From CAIKZZ01 sp037443765 (GTDB lineage Bacteria > Pseudomonadota > Gammaproteobacteria > Steroidobacterales > Steroidobacteraceae), in NCBI GenBank assembly GCA_037443765.1, contig JBBINS010000182.1:1-5521 (forward strand): a stretch of 5,521 nucleotides of DNA. Direction: 5' to 3'. The notes beneath the pieces were generated by a model. That model worked only from the letters and a program-made list of their open reading frames with translations. It did no database searches and was not told where the DNA came from. Each line of letters starts with the position of its first letter. The first letter of the stretch is position 1. The position numbers and the translations under genes were made by a program. Positions 1 through 4,019 of this stretch are shown one piece after another.

Positions 1-102
1 GACCGGAACCCCCGCCCGGGCCAGCCGGTCGGCGGCTGCGACGAAGCGCGCTCGCGCCGATCCCCGATCGCGTAACCTCGTTCCCCGGGCGAGGCCCGTC
101 AC
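1..102 (-). CDS. Possible 5' fragment of a leftward gene, unidentified
   Basis: A minus-strand frame is open from a GTG codon at 102 to the left edge (34 codons, no stop). Its last 16 residues, RFVAAADRLARAGVPV, look like a natural amphipathic helix followed by a turn. They loosely recall the N-terminal helix of PrmC/HemK-type methyltransferases, but this is too short to identify. Against it: no Shine-Dalgarno sequence precedes the GTG, no ATG is available, and about 79% of third positions are G or C, lower than in the neighbouring genes. A competing reading is the tail of a plus-strand gene ending at the TAA at 73-75. Treat this as a hint only. Confidence 0.22.
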   Translation of the reverse strand, partial: MTGLARGTRLRDRGSARARFVAAADRLARAGVPV

Positions 103-122
103 GGACGGGCGCCCGGGCGCCC
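94..122. repeat. Two overlapping GC-rich inverted repeats
   Basis: GCCCGTC (94-100) and GACGGGC (104-110) form a perfect 7-bp stem with a 3-base loop. A perfect 16-bp palindrome, GGGCGCCCGGGCGCCC (107-122), shares bases 107-110 with it, so the two structures exclude each other. They lie beyond the stop codon of the leftward membrane-protein gene and could stall or end its transcript. No T-run follows on either strand, so a standard intrinsic terminator is not shown. Confidence 0.4.
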
Positions 123-226
123 TCCTCCGGGGCGGCGACCCGCGGCCGGCGGTGGGCGGCGCGCCCGCCGGTCGCGCACGTGGCCGGGAACGACCCGGGC
201 CCCGCGCCTGTCCAATACCGGGCGGG

Positions 227-514
227 CTATTTCGGCCAGTAGTAGGCGGCGAGCACCGCGATCGCGAGCCAGGTGCCGGCCTGGGCGAGCCACAGCCAGC
301 GCTTCTGGCGCAGCGTGCCGATGAAGGCGTAGCCCGACACGAAGGCGAGGCCGAGGAACAGGAAGAAGCTCTTGAGCAGCGGGAAGTATTCGCGGGCGAG
401 CGCGGGCTGCTCGCCGGACATGATCAGAAACACGACGAGGACCATGCCGAGACCGATGACAATCGTCACCGCCGACCCCAGAATGATGCCCGTCAGGACC
501 GCCAATGGCGACAT
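227..514 (-). CDS. Small three-helix membrane protein, function unknown
   Basis: This encodes 95 residues and I do not recognise a named family. Three hydrophobic segments are visible: about 5-31 (very long, rich in Val, Ile, Leu and Gly), 47-68 and 72-93. A short polar stretch (33-46, with Glu35, Arg41 and Glu42) joins the first two. The tight basic turn RQKR (69-72) joins the last two and suggests a cytoplasmic loop by the positive-inside rule. The protein ends YYWPK. There is no cleavable signal or Cys pair, so it is predicted to be an integral inner-membrane protein. The start is well supported: GGGAGGG (524-518 on the minus strand) lies 4 bases before the ATG at 514, a strong ribosome site, and third positions are GC-rich. 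It is divergent from prc across 129 bases. Longer ORFs in other frames over this stretch are low-complexity, Arg-rich shadows. Existence is fairly sure; function is unknown. Confidence 0.78.
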   Translation of the reverse strand: MSPLAVLTGIILGSAVTIVIGLGMVLVVFLIMSGEQPALAREYFPLLKSFFLFLGLAFVSGYAFIGTLRQKRWLWLAQAGTWLAIAVLAAYYWPK

Positions 515-537
515 GCTGCCCTCCCAGGTCCCGGTAC

Positions 538-566
538 TTGATCCCGGCCCCCCCGGTCACTACGCT
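538..566 (+). promoter_or_regulatory. Weak candidate promoter for prc
   Basis: TTGATC (538-543, 4 of 6 matches to TTGACA) and TACGCT (561-566, 3 of 6 to TATAAT) are separated by exactly 17 bases. Transcription would begin near 573-575, giving a leader of about 70 bases before prc. The -10 match is poor, and an alternative AT-rich patch, TATGAA (573-578), has no matching -35. This is the best candidate in the divergent region but not a strong one. Confidence 0.25.
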
Positions 567-608
567 CAACCCTATGAAATACTTCGGAAGCGCGACGCAC
601 GCCGCGCC

Positions 609-625
609 GCCGGCGCTGCGCCGGC
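609..625. repeat. 17-bp perfect palindrome upstream of prc
   Basis: GCCGGCGC (609-616) and GCGCCGGC (618-625) are exact inverted copies around a single T at 617. The site ends 18 bases before the prc start codon. It could be a protein-binding site for the divergent pair or a leader hairpin in prc mRNA. In DNA of about 70% G+C, short GC palindromes also arise by chance, so a role is not shown. Confidence 0.4.
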
Positions 626-643
626 CGCTAGTCTAACCTCCCC

Positions 644-2800
644 ATGACCGACCACCCGAAAGCACCCGCCGGGCGGCGCCCGGGCCTAGGCACTCGCCTC
701 GCGCTCATCGTGCCGCTGCTCGCGCTCGCGGGCCTGCTGTTCACGGGCTCGACCGCCAACAAGCCGGCCGCAGTGCCGGCGGCGCACGTCGCCGGCACCG
801 AACTCGAGCCCTCCGAGCGGCACCGCAAGGTGGCGCGCCTCGTGGGCGAGGTCATCGAGCGCTCGCACTATCGCCAGGCGGTGCTCGACGAGAAGATGTC
901 CTCGCAGGTCTTCGACCGCTACATCGAGTCGCTCGACCCGAGCCGCAGCTACTTCCTCGCCGCCGACATCGCCGAGCTCGAGCGCTTCCGCTTCAAGCTC
1001 GGTGAGGCGATCCGCACCGGCAACGTCGATCCCGCGTTCGTGATCTTCGCGCGCTTCCAGCAGCGCAACCGCTCCGCGATCAAGGGCGCGATCGCCGACC
1101 TCGAGACCGAGCCCGACTTCACGCTCGACGAGAGCTTCGCCTTCGACCGCACCAAGGCGCCGTGGCTCGCGACGCAGGCCGACGAGGACGACCTCTGGCG
1201 CCGGCGCGTCAAGAACGACGCGCTGTCGCTGATGCTCGCCAACAAGACCTGGCCCGACGCGCGCGACGTGCTCAAGAAGCGCTACGAGCGCGTGCTGAAG
1301 CGCGTCGACCAGGTCTCGAGCGACGACGTGTTCGAGAACTTCATGAACGCGTACGCGCACGTCTACGACCCGCACTCGAACTACCTCTCGCCGCGCTCGA
1401 GCGAGGAATACAACATCCAGATGAAGCTGAGCTACGTCGGCATCGGCGCCTCGCTGCAGCTCATCGACGACCACGTCACCGTCATGAACGTGATCCCCGG
1501 CGGACCGGCGGCGGTCAGCGGCCAGATCAAGGTCAACGACCGCATCACCGCGGTCGCGCAGGGCAAGTCCGGCGAGCTCGTCGACGTCGTCGGCTGGCGG
1601 CTCGACGACGTCGTGCAGCTGATCCGCGGCCCGGCCGGCACGGTCGTGCGCCTGTCGGTGCTGCCGGCCGGCGCGACGCCGGGCTCGAAGGAGTCGACGC
1701 TCGAGTTCGTGCGCAACAAGATCACGCTCGAGGCGCAGGCCTCGCAGAAGAAGGTGCGCACCGTCAAGCGCGGCGACCAGGAGTTCAAGGTCGGCGTCAT
1801 CGACGTGCCGAGCTTCTACCAGGACTACGAGGCCAAGGTCACCGGCGACAAGGACTACCGCTCGACCACCCGCGACGTGGCGCGCCTCATCGGCGAGCTC
1901 AAGAAGGAGAAGGTCGACGGCATCGTCATGGACCTGCGGGGCAACGGCGGCGGCCACCTGTCGGAGGCCACGAGCCTCGTCGGGCTCTTCATCCGCAAGG
2001 GCCCGGTGGTGCAGCTCCGGGAGACCGGCGGGCGCATCGAGGTGCTCGACGACCCGGAGCCGGGCGAGATCTGGGACGGCCCGCTGGTCGTGCTCGTCGA
2101 CCGCTCGAGCGCCTCGGCCTCGGAGATCTTCGCGGCCGCGATCCAGGACTACGGCCGCGGGCTGATCATCGGCCAGCAGACCTACGGCAAGGGCACCGTC
2201 CAGAACCTCTACCCGCTCGATCGCTGGGCGCTCGGCCCGAACGCCGGTTTCGGCCAGCTGACCGTGACGATCGGCAAGTACTACCGCGTGACCGGCGACA
2301 GCGTGCAGAACCGCGGCGTCATGCCCGAGATCGCCCTGCCCTCGCTGATCAGCACGACCGAGGTCGGCGAGTCGACCCGCGACAGCGCGCTGCCGTGGGA
2401 CCGGATCCGCTCGGTCGAGTTCGAGCCCGAGCACGGCCTGCACGCGGCGCTCGAGGCGGTCGCGCGTGCCCACGATCGGCGCATGCAGACCGACCCCGAC
2501 CTCAAGGAGCTGATCGGCGACGCCCAGGCGGTCGAGCAGCTGCGCGAGGAGAAGACCGTCTCGCTGAACCTCAAGGTCCGCAAGGCCGAGCGCGAGCGCC
2601 TCGACGCCGAGCGCCTGGCACGGATCAACGTGCGCCGGGCCGCACACGCGCAGCCGCCCCTGAAGTCGCTCGAGGAGATCAAGCCCGACGAGGAGCCGGA
2701 CGCGAACCTCGGCGAGACCGCCGAGATCGTGACCGACCTCGACGAGGCCCTTCGGCAGGCCCCGGCCCGCCTGTCCCAGGTGCCCCCGCCCAAGAAGTAG
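644..2800 (+). CDS. prc: Periplasmic tail-specific (C-terminal processing) protease Prc/Tsp
   Basis: This is an S41-family serine endoprotease of the cell envelope. In Escherichia coli, Prc trims the C-terminus of FtsI, degrades SsrA-tagged and misfolded periplasmic proteins and, with the adaptor NlpI, removes the peptidoglycan hydrolase MepS. The 718 residues are close to the usual length. Domains in order: basic N-terminus and hydrophobic export segment (about 18-36); helical N-terminal Tsp region (about 55-250); PDZ domain that recognises substrate C-termini (about 257-341, with YVGIGASL and IPGGPA); S41 core (about 355-565) containing RGNGGGHLSEA; and a charged C-terminal Tsp domain (about 575-715). 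Ser491 (in SSASASEIFA), Asp502 and Lys516 (in TYGKGTVQ) reproduce the 11- and 25-residue spacings of E. coli Ser430, Asp441 and Lys455 (mature numbering), so the enzyme should be active. The ATG at 644 is chosen because it keeps the export signal. It has no Shine-Dalgarno sequence; the bases before it read CCTCCCC. No clear terminator follows the stop. NlpI is not in the window. Confidence 0.96.
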   Translation: MTDHPKAPAGRRPGLGTRLALIVPLLALAGLLFTGSTANKPAAVPAAHVAGTELEPSERHRKVARLVGEVIERSHYRQAVLDEKMSSQVFDRYIESLDPSRSYFLAADIAELERFRFKLGEAIRTGNVDPAFVIFARFQQRNRSAIKGAIADLETEPDFTLDESFAFDRTKAPWLATQADEDDLWRRRVKNDALSLMLANKTWPDARDVLKKRYERVLKRVDQVSSDDVFENFMNAYAHVYDPHSNYLSPRSSEEYNIQMKLSYVGIGASLQLIDDHVTVMNVIPGGPAAVSGQIKVNDRITAVAQGKSGELVDVVGWRLDDVVQLIRGPAGTVVRLSVLPAGATPGSKESTLEFVRNKITLEAQASQKKVRTVKRGDQEFKVGVIDVPSFYQDYEAKVTGDKDYRSTTRDVARLIGELKKEKVDGIVMDLRGNGGGHLSEATSLVGLFIRKGPVVQLRETGGRIEVLDDPEPGEIWDGPLVVLVDRSSASASEIFAAAIQDYGRGLIIGQQTYGKGTVQNLYPLDRWALGPNAGFGQLTVTIGKYYRVTGDSVQNRGVMPEIALPSLISTTEVGESTRDSALPWDRIRSVEFEPEHGLHAALEAVARAHDRRMQTDPDLKELIGDAQAVEQLREEKTVSLNLKVRKAERERLDAERLARINVRRAAHAQPPLKSLEEIKPDEEPDANLGETAEIVTDLDEALRQAPARLSQVPPPKK

Positions 2801-2821
2801 TCTGCTCAAGGCCTTACAGAC
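2800..2821. repeat. Imperfect dyad at the end of prc
   Basis: GTCTG (2800-2804) and CAGAC (2817-2821) flank a central 8-bp palindrome AAGGCCTT (2808-2815), starting on the last base of the prc stop codon. The spacers are unequal (3 bases and 1 base), the centre leaves no good RNA loop and no T-run follows. It is therefore more likely a chance dyad or a DNA-binding site than a terminator. Confidence 0.25.
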
Positions 2822-2827
2822 GTAATG

Positions 2828-2849
2828 GTGTTGTAGTTGACTACAACAC
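2828..2849. promoter_or_regulatory. Operator-like perfect inverted repeat over the efflux promoter
   Basis: GTGTTGTAGT (2828-2837) and its exact reverse complement ACTACAACAC (2840-2849) are separated by TG. The 22-bp site sits in a stretch of about 47% G+C (2801-2870) within a genome of about 70%, so it is not a by-product of GC-rich composition. It fully covers the -35 box TTGACT (2837-2842) of the promoter for the efflux genes. Symmetry, length and position are those expected of a site for a dimeric repressor, typically TetR or MarR family for RND pumps. Which regulator binds is unknown, and none is encoded in the window. As RNA the repeat could also fold, but the 2-base loop makes this unfavourable without opening a pair or two. 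Confidence 0.75.
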
Positions 2850-2865
2850 TGTTCAGGCATAGCAT
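2837..2865 (+). promoter_or_regulatory. Sigma70-type promoter of the efflux operon
   Basis: TTGACT (2837-2842, 5 of 6 matches to the -35 consensus) and TAGCAT (2860-2865, 4 of 6 to the -10 consensus) are separated by the optimal 17 bases. Transcription should start near 2871-2873, about 24 bases before the adaptor start codon. The -35 box lies inside the operator-like inverted repeat, so a bound repressor would block RNA polymerase. This is the best promoter match I found in the window. Confidence 0.65.
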
Positions 2866-2867
2866 GC

Positions 2868-2890
2868 GCTCCAGAGATCGCCGCTGGAGC
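2868..2890 (+). promoter_or_regulatory. Hairpin covering the adaptor gene's ribosome-binding site
   Basis: GCTCCAG (2868-2874) pairs with CTGGAGC (2884-2890), a 7-bp stem with a 9-base loop. The Shine-Dalgarno sequence GGAG (2886-2889), 6 bases before the ATG at 2896, lies wholly in the right arm. Transcripts entering from upstream would carry both arms and hide the site. Transcripts from the promoter just upstream should start near 2872, lack most of the left arm and leave the site open. The pairing is seen in the sequence; the regulatory effect is inferred. Confidence 0.45.
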
Positions 2891-2895
2891 CCGCC

Positions 2896-4005
2896 ATGCG
2901 CACCCCCGAAGGCCCTGCCGCCCGCCCCGCCGGACGACGCACCCGGGGGCTCCTCCCGGCCCTGATCGGCCTCGCCCTGCTCGCGGGCGCCCTCTCGGGC
3001 TGTGGCCGCTCGGCGGCCGAGCAGAAGCCGAAGGACGCGGCCCCGGCGGTCGCCGTCGAGACCACCCGGCCGCTGCGCTCGGACATGGCCGCGGTCTACT
3101 CCGGCACCGCGCCGATCGAGGCCGACCAGGAGGCCAAGGTGGTCGCGAAGGTCGGCGGCGAGGTCCGCCGGCTGCTCGTCGAGGAAGGCGACACGGTCCG
3201 CGAGGGCCAGCTGCTCGCGGTGCTCGACGGCGACAAGCTCCGGCTCGAGGCGGCCGAGGCCAAGGCCAACCTCGCCAAGCTCGAGCGCGACTACGCCCGC
3301 AACCTCGAGCTCAGCAAGCGCGGCCTGATCGGCAGCGCCGCGTTCGACACGCTGCGCTTCGAGCTCGACGCGCAGCGCGCGATCACCGAGCGGGCGGTGC
3401 TCGCGCTCTCCTACACCGACGTGCGCGCGCCGATCGCGGGCGTCGTCGCCGAGCGGCGCGTCAAGGTCGGCAACTCCGTGCAGCCGAACGACCCGGTGTT
3501 CGTCGTGACGCGCCCGTACCCGCTGCTCGTGCACGTGCACGTGCCGGAGCGCGAGCTCGCCAAGATCGCGATCGGGCAGCGTGCCGAGGCCCAGGTCGAC
3601 GCCGCGCAGGGCGCGTTCCCGGCCACGATCCGCCGCATCAGCCCGGTCGTGGACCCCGCGACCGGCACGTTCAAGGTGACGCTCGAGTTCGAGCAGAACG
3701 CGCGCCTGAAGCCCGGCATGTTCGCGCGCGTCAACATCGTCTACGAGCGGCGCGCGAACGCGCTGCTGATCCCGCGCGCGGCGCTGATCGACGGCGAGGC
3801 CGGCGCGACGGTGTTCGTCGTCGACCACGGCAAGGCCGCGCTCCGCAAGGTCCGGACCGGCCTCGCCAACGGCGGCAATGTCGAGGTGCTGTCGGGCCTC
3901 GGCGACGACGAGCCGGTCGTGGTCGTCGGCCAGAACGGCCTCAAGGCCGGCAACGAGGTCCGCATCGTCCCGCCCGCGCCGGCGACCGCCGGCCGCGCCG
4001 GCTGA
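2896..4005 (+). CDS. RND efflux periplasmic adaptor lipoprotein (membrane fusion protein, HlyD/AcrA-like)
   Basis: This adaptor would link an RND pump in the inner membrane to an outer-membrane channel. The 369 residues fit the family. The N-terminus is a lipoprotein signal: basic residues (10-17), hydrophobic core (19-33) and lipobox LSGC, with Cys36 as the lipidated residue. Then come the first beta-barrel and lipoyl half (about 54-111, including GGEVRRLLVEEGDTVREGQLL), an alpha-helical hairpin (about 113-170), the second lipoyl half (172-206, DVRAPIAGVV), the beta-barrel (about 208-285, with VVDPATGTFKV and LKPGMFARV) and a membrane-proximal domain (about 287-356). Residues after the lipid Cys are Gly-Arg-Ser, resembling the Gly-Lys-Ser of MexA. 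The start has GGAG 6 bases upstream. It has its own promoter with an operator-like repeat and is followed 14 bases later by the permease gene. The substrate cannot be inferred from an adaptor. Confidence 0.94.
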   Translation: MRTPEGPAARPAGRRTRGLLPALIGLALLAGALSGCGRSAAEQKPKDAAPAVAVETTRPLRSDMAAVYSGTAPIEADQEAKVVAKVGGEVRRLLVEEGDTVREGQLLAVLDGDKLRLEAAEAKANLAKLERDYARNLELSKRGLIGSAAFDTLRFELDAQRAITERAVLALSYTDVRAPIAGVVAERRVKVGNSVQPNDPVFVVTRPYPLLVHVHVPERELAKIAIGQRAEAQVDAAQGAFPATIRRISPVVDPATGTFKVTLEFEQNARLKPGMFARVNIVYERRANALLIPRAALIDGEAGATVFVVDHGKAALRKVRTGLANGGNVEVLSGLGDDEPVVVVGQNGLKAGNEVRIVPPAPATAGRAG

Positions 4006-4012
4006 CGCCGGC
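3997..4012 (+). repeat. Hairpin with the adaptor stop codon in its loop
   Basis: GCCGGC (3997-4002) and GCCGGC (4007-4012) form a 6-bp stem closing the loop TGAC, whose first three bases are the adaptor stop codon. The structure fills most of the 14-base gap before the permease start at 4020, where no Shine-Dalgarno sequence is evident. It may affect how ribosomes pass from one gene to the next. It has no T-run, so it is not a normal terminator. Confidence 0.35.
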
Positions 4013-4019
4013 CCGCGCC

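Noticed and set aside
1..75. Possible plus-strand gene tail ending at TAA 73-75
   Set aside because: Only 24 codons, with no recognisable motif. Third positions are GC-rich, but in this genome that is not enough. It competes with the minus-strand fragment and neither is proven.
184..198. Small stem CCGGG/CCCGG after the membrane-protein gene
   Set aside because: Only 5 bp and no T-run; expected by chance in DNA this GC-rich.
2800..2827. Intrinsic terminator after prc
   Set aside because: The dyad here has no usable loop and no T-run follows.
686..2860. 724-residue minus-strand ORF opposite prc
   Set aside because: It is a shadow caused by high GC content. The protein is low-complexity (Arg, Ala, Val, Leu, Asp, His), has no domain and lies wholly opposite a protease with intact catalytic motifs.
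1162..2862. 566-residue plus-strand ORF overlapping prc in another frame
   Set aside because: The protein is almost entirely Arg, Ala, Gly, Pro and Asp, as expected from reading a GC-rich gene out of frame.
2806..3828. Minus-strand ORF opposite the adaptor gene
   Set aside because: It crosses the operator and promoter region, has no family-like features and mirrors the adaptor coding strand.
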